DNA of 20,883 nt, from assembly GCA_021786815.1 (NCBI GenBank), contig JAJYMR010000002.1:1-20883 (forward strand), in the 5' to 3' direction. Position numbers and translations under genes: made by a program. A model generated the notes under the pieces. It had not been told where the DNA came from, did no database searches, and was given only the letters and a program-made list of their open reading frames with translations. Positions 14,167-20,883 of the stretch are shown here, in pieces; position 1 is the first letter of the stretch; each line of letters begins with the position of its first letter. This DNA is from Deltaproteobacteria bacterium. Its GTDB lineage: Bacteria > Desulfobacterota > Binatia > Binatales > Binataceae.

Positions 14167-14934
14167 TCAAGCGCGCGCCGCGGCGAGCGCTTCGGCAAGC
14201 GTGAAGCGCGCTTCGTAAAGCGCGCGCCCGATAATCACTCCAACGACACCGTCCGCGAACAGCGGCGCAAGTCTTCGAATGTCGTCGAGGGTTGCGACTC
14301 CGCCCGACGCGATTACGGGAAGGCCGAAGGTTTTGGCGATGCGCGCGCTCGATTCCACGTTGGCGCCGGTCTCGGTTCCGTCGCGCGAGATATCGGTTAC
14401 GGTGAGCGCCGCGACTCCCGCCTCGCGAAACCGGCGCGAGGCTTCCTCCAGGCTGAGCGTGCTCGTTTCGACCCATCCCTTGATCGCGAGCTTGCCGTCG
14501 CGCAGGTCGAGCGAGCCGAATATTTTCTCCGGAAATGCCTTGCACGCGTCCTTGAGAAGTTGCGGATTCAGAAACGCGGCCGAGCCGATCGATACGCGGT
14601 CGGCTCCCGCCGTAAAGACGCTCCCGAGCGATTCCATCGTGCGAAGTCCGCCGCTCACGTCGAGCGCGCATCCAACGGCGGCGCGGATCGCGCGCACCGC
14701 ATCGAGATTCTTCGGCTCGCCCGCGACGGCGCCATCGAGATCGACCACATGGATCATCGCCGCGCCTTCGCTCTCGAACCGGTGCGCCACGGCGGCCGGG
14801 TCGGAGCCGTAGATCGTCGCGCGGTCCATTTCGCCCTTCAGCAGGCGAACGACTTTGCCGCCCTTCAGATCGATAGCGGGAATTACGGTGAAGGACTCAA
14901 ACACTGGCAACTGCGGCCTGCGCGAACGGGGCAT
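14167..14934 (-). CDS. hisA: phosphoribosylformimino-5-aminoimidazole carboxamide ribotide isomerase
   Basis: The enzyme opens the ribose ring of ProFAR to PRFAR, the fourth histidine-pathway step. The 255-residue TIM barrel has the general base Asp22 in VIPAIDLKGGKVVRL, the phosphate-binding DVSGG (92-96) and IASGG (209-212), and the general acid Asp181 in TVTDISRDGTETG. The N-terminus is about ten residues longer than usual; an internal GTG at codon 10/11 would restore normal length but has no clear ribosome site. It follows hisB by ten bases. In many relatives hisH precedes and hisF follows hisA; here neither is adjacent, since the next gene on this strand is the unrelated oxidoreductase. 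Confidence 0.96.
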   Translation of the reverse strand: MPRSRRPQLPVFESFTVIPAIDLKGGKVVRLLKGEMDRATIYGSDPAAVAHRFESEGAAMIHVVDLDGAVAGEPKNLDAVRAIRAAVGCALDVSGGLRTMESLGSVFTAGADRVSIGSAAFLNPQLLKDACKAFPEKIFGSLDLRDGKLAIKGWVETSTLSLEEASRRFREAGVAALTVTDISRDGTETGANVESSARIAKTFGLPVIASGGVATLDDIRRLAPLFADGVVGVIIGRALYEARFTLAEALAAARA

Positions 14935-14944
14935 CGCGGTCCGT

Positions 14945-15610
14945 TCACGCGGACAGAGTCCCTTTGGTCGAGAGCGCGCCCGAGACCCGTGGCTCGACCG
15001 ACGTCGCCTGGTCCATCGCGCGAGCGAGCGCCTTGAACGCGGCCTCGATTATATGATGCGGATTGCGGCCTGCGAGCAGGTTCATGTGCAGGTTCATTCC
15101 GACATTGTCGGCGAGCGCCTTCATGAAGTCCTGCACAAGTTCGGTCTGAAAGCTGCCGACGCGCTCGTGCGCGGTCGTGACGTTGTAGGCGAGGTAGGAG
15201 CGCCCGCTGATATCGACGACCACCGAGCAGAGCGCTTCGTCGAGCGGAACCGTTGCCTCGCCGAACCGCCGGATACCCGAGCGGTCGCCGAGTGCTTCGG
15301 CGAACGCTTTTCCGAGCACGATACCGACGTCCTCGACCGTGTGATGCTCATCGACGGCGAGGTCGCCCGTTGCCTCGATTTCAAGGTCGAAGAAACCGTG
15401 ACGGGCGAAACTCTCGAGCATGTGGTCGAGGAACGGCACTCCGGTCGAAACCGCGGCCTTTCCCGCGCCGTCGATAGCGAGATTGACGGTTACGTCGGTT
15501 TCGCGCGTCTTGCGCTTCAGGCTCGCGCTTCGCGGCGGCGGTGCGGTTTCAGCACGTGTCGCCGCGCCGGATGCGATGACGCCAGTCTTTTCCGTTCGTT
15601 TCGTCGCCAT
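14945..15610 (-). CDS. hisB: imidazoleglycerol-phosphate dehydratase, monofunctional
   Basis: The enzyme removes water from imidazoleglycerol phosphate to give imidazoleacetol phosphate. The 221-residue protein has the two metal-binding signatures DEHHTVED (87-94) and NPHHIIEA (183-190), with LDHML (61-65) and DISGR (133-137). There is no histidinol-phosphatase domain, so it is monofunctional. Residues 1-30 are a low-complexity Ala/Lys/Arg/Thr-rich extension before the first conserved strand (LKRKTRETDVTV). Typical proteins are near 195-200 residues. The ATG lies two bases after the hisD stop, supporting translational coupling. Confidence 0.96.
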   Translation of the reverse strand: MATKRTEKTGVIASGAATRAETAPPPRSASLKRKTRETDVTVNLAIDGAGKAAVSTGVPFLDHMLESFARHGFFDLEIEATGDLAVDEHHTVEDVGIVLGKAFAEALGDRSGIRRFGEATVPLDEALCSVVVDISGRSYLAYNVTTAHERVGSFQTELVQDFMKALADNVGMNLHMNLLAGRNPHHIIEAAFKALARAMDQATSVEPRVSGALSTKGTLSA

Positions 15611-15612
15611 GG

Positions 15613-16926
15613 CTAGTTCTTCCGCCGGGCTCCCTCGCGGGCTTCAATCGCGCGCGCGTGACCCTCGAATCCTTCCATTCGGGCAAGTCGCGCAACCGTC
15701 GGCCCGAGCTTTTTCAGCGCCTGCCCGGAGCTTTGGATTATACTGGTTCGCTTGAGGAAATCGTACGAGCCGAGCGGAGAGGCGAAACGCGCCGAGCCTC
15801 CGGTCGGGAGGACGTGGTTCGGACCGGCAAGATAATCGCCGAAGGCCGCAGGGCTTTCGCCGCCGAGAAATACCGCGCCGGCGGCCTTGACCCGCGAAAC
15901 CCATCGCGCGGGATTGCGTATCTCAAGCTCCAGATGCTCGGGCCCGATACGGTTGACGATCTCGAAAGCCTCTTCCAGGTCCTTGACCACGACCAGCGCG
16001 CCGCGGCGCGCGAGCACGGTCTTTACCGATTCGGCGCGCGGCAGGTCCTCCAGCGCCAGGGCTAGCTCGCGCGCGACCGCCTCGGCGATCCGGGCCGACG
16101 GCGTGACCATCACGGCCGCTTCGTCGCCCGAGCCGTGCTCGGCCTGCGCGATAAGATCGGCGGCGACCCAATCCGGACGCGCCGAATCGTCGGCGACGAC
16201 CAGCACTTCGCTGGGGCCCGCAATTTTATCGATATCGCACACGCCGTAAACCATGCGTTTGGCCGCCTGCACCCACGCGTTGCCGGGACCGGCGATCTTG
16301 TCCACCGGACGAATCGTCGCGGTGCCGTAAGCTAGCGCGGCGACCGCCTGCGCGCCCCCCACGCGATAGACTTCGTCGACGCCCGCGATCGCCGCCGCCG
16401 CCATCAGCGCCGGCCGTTCTCCGTGCTCCGAGGGCGGCGAGACCATCACGATCTCACGCACTCCCGCGACCTTGGCCGGAATCGCGTTCATCAGCACGCT
16501 GGAGGGATACGCGCCCATCCCGCCCGGAACGTAGATTCCGACCCGGTCGAGCGCGCGAATCGCCTGGCCGAGACGGACGCCCAGTTCGTCGCGATAGCTG
16601 AACGGTTTTTCGAGCGTTCGGCGATGGAACGCCGTGATTCGGCGGGCGGCAAGCTCGAGCGCCGCGCGCTCCTCGCGCGGGAGCGCGTCGAGTGCTTCTT
16701 TGAGTTCGCGCGCGGTCACGCGAAGCCGCTTGGGCGTGAGCTTCACGCGGTCGAAGCGTTCCGTATATTCGATAAGCGCGCGATCGCCGCGCTTTCGCAC
16801 TCCGGCGATTATCTCGGCGACCGCGGCGTCCATCCTGGCGCTGTCCGCACCATCGCGCCGCGCAAGCATCGCGGCGAGAAAACGTTTCAGTGCCGGCGTT
16901 CCGGATTTCAGGATCCTCAAATTCAT
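15613..16926 (-). CDS. hisD: histidinol dehydrogenase
   Basis: This zinc enzyme catalyses the last two histidine steps, histidinol to histidine with two NAD+. The 437-residue protein is normal in length. Key residues are visible (numbering from the upstream GTG): VGIYVPGG (130-137), KIAGPGNAWV (211-220), DKIAGPSEVLVVAD (234-247), Gln262 and His265 in AQAEHG, Glu331-His332 in GPEHLE, Asp365 in GDYLAGPNH and His424 in EGHARA. The first two codons are GTG ATG; I took the ATG at 16926, nine bases after the murA stop. In many related genomes hisG lies between murA and hisD; here the junction is nearly seamless, so hisG is not encoded in this cluster. Confidence 0.97.
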   Translation of the reverse strand: MNLRILKSGTPALKRFLAAMLARRDGADSARMDAAVAEIIAGVRKRGDRALIEYTERFDRVKLTPKRLRVTARELKEALDALPREERAALELAARRITAFHRRTLEKPFSYRDELGVRLGQAIRALDRVGIYVPGGMGAYPSSVLMNAIPAKVAGVREIVMVSPPSEHGERPALMAAAAIAGVDEVYRVGGAQAVAALAYGTATIRPVDKIAGPGNAWVQAAKRMVYGVCDIDKIAGPSEVLVVADDSARPDWVAADLIAQAEHGSGDEAAVMVTPSARIAEAVARELALALEDLPRAESVKTVLARRGALVVVKDLEEAFEIVNRIGPEHLELEIRNPARWVSRVKAAGAVFLGGESPAAFGDYLAGPNHVLPTGGSARFASPLGSYDFLKRTSIIQSSGQALKKLGPTVARLARMEGFEGHARAIEAREGARRKN

Positions 16927-16935
16927 CACGCGGAC

Positions 16936-18195
16936 CTACTCGTTCACCCGCTCTATCCGCGCGCCGAGCGAAGCCAGCTTTTTGTCGAGCGCCTCGTAGC
17001 CTCGATCAAGATGATAGACGCGGCTTATCTCCGTGACGTTCTCGGCGGCAAGCCCGGCCAGTATCAAACTCATACTCGCGCGCAGATCGGTCGCCATCAC
17101 CGGCGCTCCCTGCAGGCGTGTACCTCCGTGGACGATCGCGGTAGGACCCTTCATCACGATATCCGCACCCATGCGCATCAGTTCCAGCGCATGCATGAAC
17201 CGGTTTTCGAAAATCGTTTCCGTAATCACCGAGGTTCCCGCGGCTTGCGTCACCAGTGCCATCATCTGCGCCTGCAAATCGGTGGGAAAACCGGGATACG
17301 GCAGCGTGCGCAACTCGACCGGACGGAGCGCCGGCGCTCCGCCGCTGACGCGCAGGGTTCCATCCCCGGCCGTGACCGCGACCCCCATCTCTCGAAGCTT
17401 CGCGAGCACCGCGTCGAGCTGTCCGACCGGCGTGTTGCGGATCGTGACGTCGCCGCCGGTTATTGCGGCCGCGACCGCGAGCGAGCCGGCCTCAATTCGG
17501 TCAGCGATAACCGCGTGTTCCGCGCCGTGCAGGCGCTCGACGCCTTCGACCTCGATCACATGGCTGCCAGCGCCGTAAATCTTCGCGCCCATCGAGGCAA
17601 GGAACCTCGCAAGGTCCTGCACCTCGGGCTCGCGCGCCGCGTTCTCGAGCTGCGTCTGTCCGCGCGCCGTCACCGCGGCCATCAGGATGTTCTCGGTCGC
17701 GCCGACCGAAGGCGTGTCGAGCCAGATCCTAGCGCCCGAAAGACGCTCCGCGTGCGCCTCGACGTAGCCGTTGCGCAGTTGGATGCGCGCGCCCAGCGAG
17801 CGTATTCCACTGATATGCAGATTGACCGGCCGCGCCCCGATCGCGCATCCGCCCGGCGTCGAGACCCGCGCCCGTCCCGTGCGGGCCAGCAGCGGTCCCA
17901 GCACGACGAACGACGCGCGCATTGTCTTGACCATCTCGTATGGCGCTTCGTGCGAGGTCACACGCGCGGCGCATAGCTCGATTTCGTGCTCGCCGGTCCA
18001 TCGGCTCTCGACGCCCAGCCCATTGAGCAGCGCGAGCGCGGTTGCGACGTCGCGAAGCCGGGGAACGTTGCGAATCCTGACGGGCTCGTCGGTGAGCAGC
18101 GCGGCCATCAGTATCGGCAGGGTTGCGTTTTTGCTGCCGCTGACCGGCACTTCGCCCGTAAGCTTCACGCCTCCCCTGATGAGCATCTTGTCCAT
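16936..18195 (-). CDS. murA: UDP-N-acetylglucosamine 1-carboxyvinyltransferase
   Basis: This is the first committed step of peptidoglycan synthesis, adding enolpyruvate from PEP to UDP-GlcNAc in the cytoplasm. The 419-residue protein has the catalytic Lys22-Asn23 in SGSKNATLPI and Cys117 in GGCAIGARPVNLH. Cys at this place predicts fosfomycin sensitivity, unlike Asp-bearing variants. The closing ISRVYHLDRGYE motif is present. ATG at 18195 follows GGAGG at five bases, one of the better ribosome sites in the window. It lies 15 bases after prmC and nine before hisD, so it is co-transcribed. Confidence 0.97.
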   Translation of the reverse strand: MDKMLIRGGVKLTGEVPVSGSKNATLPILMAALLTDEPVRIRNVPRLRDVATALALLNGLGVESRWTGEHEIELCAARVTSHEAPYEMVKTMRASFVVLGPLLARTGRARVSTPGGCAIGARPVNLHISGIRSLGARIQLRNGYVEAHAERLSGARIWLDTPSVGATENILMAAVTARGQTQLENAAREPEVQDLARFLASMGAKIYGAGSHVIEVEGVERLHGAEHAVIADRIEAGSLAVAAAITGGDVTIRNTPVGQLDAVLAKLREMGVAVTAGDGTLRVSGGAPALRPVELRTLPYPGFPTDLQAQMMALVTQAAGTSVITETIFENRFMHALELMRMGADIVMKGPTAIVHGGTRLQGAPVMATDLRASMSLILAGLAAENVTEISRVYHLDRGYEALDKKLASLGARIERVNE

Positions 18196-18210
18196 CGCCG
18201 CCTCCGAGCC

Positions 18211-19077
18211 TCAGAGCTGCGCGTGAATGACCCGCTCGATTCCAGCCAAGTCGCTTAGCCGCGCGACAACCTTGAGTCCCGAGCACCGGAAAATTCCGGC
18301 AACCTGTTCGCCCTGCCCCGCTCCAACCTCGACCATCACGGCTCCGCCCCCGCCGAGCCTCGCTCGCACGCCCTCCGCTATCCTGCGGTAGAAGCCGAGT
18401 CCGTCGGCGCCGCCGGCCAGCGCGCGCCGCGGCTCGAAACGCGCGACTTCGGGCTGCAATTCGTCAATCGACTGATTCTGTATATACGGCGGATTCGAGA
18501 CGACCAAGTCGAACCGCTCGTCGCCTGGTGGGAACAGGTCGGCTTCGACGAATTCGATCCTGTCGGCACATCGATGGCGCCGCGCGTTCCGGCGCGCGAC
18601 TTCAAGCGCCTGCTTCGAGACGTCAGTCGCGACGATCCTTGCGCGCGGCTCGTTCACCGCGAGCGTCACGGCGAGAATCCCCGAGCCCGTGCCGATATCG
18701 AGCACGCGCGAGGGGGCTCGCGTCTTCAGATAATCGAGCGCGGCGGCGGCCAGCGTCTCGGTTTCGGGACGCGGAATCAGGACGTCGGGATTGACCTCGA
18801 AATCGAGCGAGAAGAATTCCCTGCGCCCGACGATATACGCGAGCGGTTCGCGTTGTTCTCGCCGGGCAAGCATTACGTGAAGCCGCCTTGCCTCGGACTC
18901 GGTCAGCGGTGCGCGGCGCGCAAGAAGCCCCGTGCGCGAGACGCCGCACGCCTCGGCAAGGAGAATTTCAGCGTCGAGGCGCGGCGTTTCAACGCCGGCG
19001 CGCTCAAGCCGCGCGATCGCATGGGCAAGAACCTCGGGCAAAGACCGAGGCTCGCCTTGAAGTTCGCCCCGCTCCAT
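18211..19077 (-). CDS. prmC: peptide chain release factor N5-glutamine methyltransferase
   Basis: This methylates the glutamine of the GGQ motif in release factors; its substrate RF1 is the neighbour upstream. The 288-residue protein has an N-terminal helical domain (about 1-85, with TPRLDAEILLAEACG and REPLAYIVGRREF), SAM motif I VLDIGTGSG (125-133), and the substrate-binding NPPY (195-198) in VVSNPPYIQNQ. The ATG is nine bases after the prfA stop. The prfA-prmC pairing is one of the most conserved gene pairs in bacteria. Confidence 0.96.
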   Translation of the reverse strand: MERGELQGEPRSLPEVLAHAIARLERAGVETPRLDAEILLAEACGVSRTGLLARRAPLTESEARRLHVMLARREQREPLAYIVGRREFFSLDFEVNPDVLIPRPETETLAAAALDYLKTRAPSRVLDIGTGSGILAVTLAVNEPRARIVATDVSKQALEVARRNARRHRCADRIEFVEADLFPPGDERFDLVVSNPPYIQNQSIDELQPEVARFEPRRALAGGADGLGFYRRIAEGVRARLGGGGAVMVEVGAGQGEQVAGIFRCSGLKVVARLSDLAGIERVIHAQL

Positions 19078-19086
19078 CGCCGTTAT

Positions 19087-20148
19087 TCAGGCGCCGAGCG
19101 CCTGCGCGTGCTCCTGGGTCGCGAGCGCGTCGATTATCGCATCGAGTTGTCCGTCGAGGACGAGATCAAGCTGATGGAGCGTCAGGTTGACGCGATGGTC
19201 GGTTACGCGCGACTGCGGAAAATTGTAGGTGCGGATACGCTCGGAGCGGTCGCCCGTGCCGACCATCGAGCGCCGCGCCTCGGCGATCTTCGCTTCCTGC
19301 TCCTGGCGCGCCTGCTCGAGCAGGCGCGCGCGCAGGATCTTGAGCGCGCGAGCCTTGTTCTTGTGCTGCGATTTCTCGTCGCGGCACACGATCACCATCC
19401 CGCTCGGCAGATGCGTGATCCGGACGGCCGAGTCGGTCGTGTTGACGCTCTGCCCGCCCGGTCCCGAAGCGCGCATCACGTCGATCTTGAGGTCCTTTTC
19501 CTCGTTGATGCTGACCTCGACCTCGTCCGCCTCGGGCATCACGGCAACCGTGACCGCCGAGGTGTGGATTCGGCCCGACGCCTCGGTCTCGGGCACGCGC
19601 TGGACGCGATGGACTCCGCCTTCGTACTTAAGCCGCGAGTACGCGCCGCGACCGATGATGCTCGCGACGACTTCCTTGATTCCGCCAAGCCCGGTACTCG
19701 AAAGACTGAGCATCTCGACCTTCCATCCGTGATGCTCGGCGTAGCGGGTGTACATCCTGAAAAGTTCCGCCGCGAACAGCGAAGCCTCGGCGCCGCCGGT
19801 GCCGGCGCGAATCTCGAGGATGACGTTTTTTTCGTCGTTGGGATCGCGCGGGATGAGGAGCCGCTTGATCTCATCCTCCAGCTTTTGCTGGCGCTCATGC
19901 ATCGCGGGCATCTCCGAGCGCGCCAGTTCGCGGAGCTCGGGGTCGTCGCCCTCGGCGAACGCCTTGTGCTCGGCAATATCACCCATCAGGCGGCGATACT
20001 TGCGGGCGCACTCGACGATATCCGCTATCTGCGAGCGCTCCTTGGCCAAGCCCGCGTACTCGCGCTGATTGGCGATTACGGCGGGGTCGCTAAGGCGCTG
20101 CTCGATCTCGGCAAAGCGCTCCTCGATTCCCTTAAGTTTGTCGAGCAT
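19087..20148 (-). CDS. prfA: peptide chain release factor 1
   Basis: RF1 recognises UAA and UAG stop codons and triggers hydrolysis of the nascent chain. The 353-residue protein is normal in length and has the GGQ motif (231-233 in RASGPGGQSVNTTDSAVR). The codon-recognition tripeptide is PET (186-188) in RVPETEASGRIHTSAVTV, an alternative to the PAT/PVT form. Its presence means that UAG is read as stop in this genome, consistent with the TAG stops seen at murA, hisD and tetR. AGGGGAA directly precedes the ATG at 20148. Confidence 0.97.
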   Translation of the reverse strand: MLDKLKGIEERFAEIEQRLSDPAVIANQREYAGLAKERSQIADIVECARKYRRLMGDIAEHKAFAEGDDPELRELARSEMPAMHERQQKLEDEIKRLLIPRDPNDEKNVILEIRAGTGGAEASLFAAELFRMYTRYAEHHGWKVEMLSLSSTGLGGIKEVVASIIGRGAYSRLKYEGGVHRVQRVPETEASGRIHTSAVTVAVMPEADEVEVSINEEKDLKIDVMRASGPGGQSVNTTDSAVRITHLPSGMVIVCRDEKSQHKNKARALKILRARLLEQARQEQEAKIAEARRSMVGTGDRSERIRTYNFPQSRVTDHRVNLTLHQLDLVLDGQLDAIIDALATQEHAQALGA

Positions 20149-20177
20149 TTCCCCTGGGAAAAGACGGCCGCGGGCAT

Positions 20178-20217
20178 AAAATTGGGAGACGGCGCGCGGC
20201 GGCGCTTCCGGTCTCCC
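20178..20217 (-). terminator. possible intrinsic terminator between rpmE and prfA
   Basis: On the minus strand GGGAGAC pairs with GTCTCCC (7 bp, 20-base GC-rich loop) and is followed by AATTTT. The T-run is short, so partial termination or read-through into prfA is possible. Confidence 0.5.
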
Positions 20218-20233
20218 TGAAAGAACCCAATCC

Positions 20234-20273
20234 CCCGCTCACCCGGACGCATCCTCGCGTCCAAGGTGGCGGG
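20234..20273 (-). other. extended imperfect hairpin downstream of rpmE
   Basis: Read on the minus strand, three stem blocks stack: CCCGC/GCGGG, ACC/GGT and GGACGC/GCGTCC around a GAGGAT hexaloop. Only small bulges separate them. It starts ten bases after the rpmE stop and has no U-tract, so it looks more like a 3'-end stabiliser or processing structure than a terminator. Confidence 0.5.
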
Positions 20274-20283
20274 AGTTCATATG

Positions 20284-20484
20284 CTAAGTTAGGCCGTACT
20301 TGCGCTTGAAGCGCTCGACGCGTCCTGCGGTATCGACCAGGCGCTGCTGTCCGGTATAAAACGGATGGCACCGCGAGCACACTTCAACGTGCAGCTCGTT
20401 CACGGTCGCACGAGTCTCGAACGTGTTTCCACACGCGCAGCTAACTACGCAGCGGCGATATTCGGGATGAATTCCAGGTTTCAT
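20284..20484 (-). CDS. rpmE: 50S ribosomal protein L31, zinc-binding form
   Basis: This small protein of the large ribosomal subunit has 66 residues. It carries the zinc-binding cysteines of the C+ form: Cys16 and Cys18 (SCACGNTF) and Cys36 and Cys39 (VCSRCHPFYTG), plus the closing RVERFKRKYGL. C+ L31 forms are often paired elsewhere in genomes with a zinc-free paralogue. The gene heads the prfA-prmC-murA-his series, separated from prfA by 135 bases that contain two hairpins. The upstream ribosome site is weak. Confidence 0.96.
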   Translation of the reverse strand: MKPGIHPEYRRCVVSCACGNTFETRATVNELHVEVCSRCHPFYTGQQRLVDTAGRVERFKRKYGLT

Positions 20485-20562
20485 CTACCAAGCTCGGCCT
20501 TTTCTTGCTGCCCAAAAGGATACCATCGGCAAGCGCAGCGCACAATTCACCCCCGGAGCCTC

Positions 20563-20883
20563 GTGCGAGCGCTTACAGCCTTGGTCGCAGCCGTAATCCT
20601 GCTGCTCTGTGCGTCGCCGCGGGCCGATTCGCAGCCGGCAAAGCTGCCCGCTCCGGCCGCGTCCCAAGGCGCCGTACCCGCTCCCGGCTTTTCGCCGCCC
20701 GATCGCACCCTCTTTGCGCCAATCCTGAAACTCGCCCCGCCGGGGCCGAATCGCGCTGCGCGTGCGATTGCGCTGCTGGACCGCCAGCTCACCTTTCAGC
20801 GCAAGATCTCGTTCCATCCTGCTTACAGCGCCGCGCTCGATCACGTCCTCGACGCACTTCCTCCGCGCGAATCGACCCTGATT
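20563..20883 (+). CDS. secreted protein, start only (runs off the right edge)
   Basis: An open frame of 107 codons begins at GTG with GGAG four bases upstream and stays open to the window end. The first 21 residues form a Sec-type signal peptide: Arg2, a hydrophobic core ALVAAVILLLC and a small-residue cleavage region ending near ASPRA. A Pro/Ala-rich spacer follows, then a possibly helical part (AARAIALLDRQLTFQRKISF). No family could be recognised. It diverges from rpmE with 78 bases between the starts. The Cys at position 16 is not in a good lipobox. Confidence 0.65.
   Translation, partial: MRALTALVAAVILLLCASPRADSQPAKLPAPAASQGAVPAPGFSPPDRTLFAPILKLAPPGPNRAARAIALLDRQLTFQRKISFHPAYSAALDHVLDALPPRESTLI

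Noticed and set aside
13031..14218. Open frame of 395 codons on the plus strand opposite the LLM oxidoreductase
   Set aside because: Antisense shadow; starts inside the terminator hairpin and has no recognisable domain.
16423..17976. Open frame of 517 codons on the plus strand across hisD and murA
   Set aside because: It is antisense to hisD and murA, both with intact catalytic residues; the protein is Arg/His-rich with no domain.
18574..20220. Open frame of 548 codons on the plus strand across prmC, prfA and the spacer
   Set aside because: It is antisense to two unmistakable genes with complete motifs; its translation is Arg-rich and low in recognisable motifs, as expected of a GC-rich shadow frame.
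1..20883. CRISPR arrays, tRNA/rRNA genes, insertion sequences or integrase/att sites
   Set aside because: No regularly spaced repeats, cloverleaf sequences, transposase motifs or long terminal repeats were seen on either strand.

Overview
The window is GC-rich bacterial chromosome with almost no gene-free DNA. The largest gene-free stretch is about 200 bases, and no stretch exceeds 300. It looks like a Desulfobacterota/Binatota-type or similar uncultured Gram-negative lineage. That placement is inferred from the rpmE-prfA-prmC-murA-his gene order, PyrR control of pyrimidine genes, an F420-type luciferase-like oxidoreductase and a lipoprotein with a lipobox. It is not proven by any marker here. 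I saw no tRNA, rRNA, CRISPR array or insertion sequence.

Region 1 (1-5066, minus strand) is a pyrimidine biosynthesis operon read pyrR > pyrB-fusion > pyrC > carA, with carA cut by the left edge. Every junction overlaps by 1 to 4 bases, so translation is probably coupled. The 197-base leader before pyrR holds a candidate promoter, a PyrR-binding RNA hairpin with a CAGAGA hexaloop, and an intrinsic terminator just before the pyrR start codon. Together these form a PyrR attenuator. The pyrB gene is the most unusual item in the window. It encodes an aspartate carbamoyltransferase catalytic chain, then a PyrI-type four-cysteine zinc domain without PyrI's nucleotide-binding domain, then a complete PyrR-like phosphoribosyltransferase domain, all in one 647-residue protein. 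It sits directly behind a free-standing canonical pyrR, so the operon carries two PyrR modules.

Region 2 (5067-8296) holds sppA (membrane signal-peptide peptidase, minus strand) and, divergently, a lipoprotein with beta-propeller-like repeats (plus strand).

Region 3 (8437-14134) is an accessory block. It contains a short-chain dehydrogenase closed by its own terminator, a second dehydrogenase closely resembling BadH of alicyclic acyl-CoA degradation, a TetR-family regulator with a palindromic candidate operator just upstream, a SAM O-methyltransferase (minus), a ferritin-like di-iron protein (plus) with a perfect carboxylate/histidine motif set, and an F420-dependent LLM-class oxidoreductase (minus). 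The set points to catabolism or tailoring of a CoA-linked or aromatic/alicyclic compound, but the substrate is not readable from the sequence.

Region 4 (14167-20484, minus strand) is a housekeeping run read rpmE > prfA > prmC > murA > hisD > hisB > hisA. hisG (expected between murA and hisD) and hisH (expected between hisB and hisA) are absent from the positions they often hold in related clusters. The right edge carries the start of a divergent secreted protein that runs out of the window.
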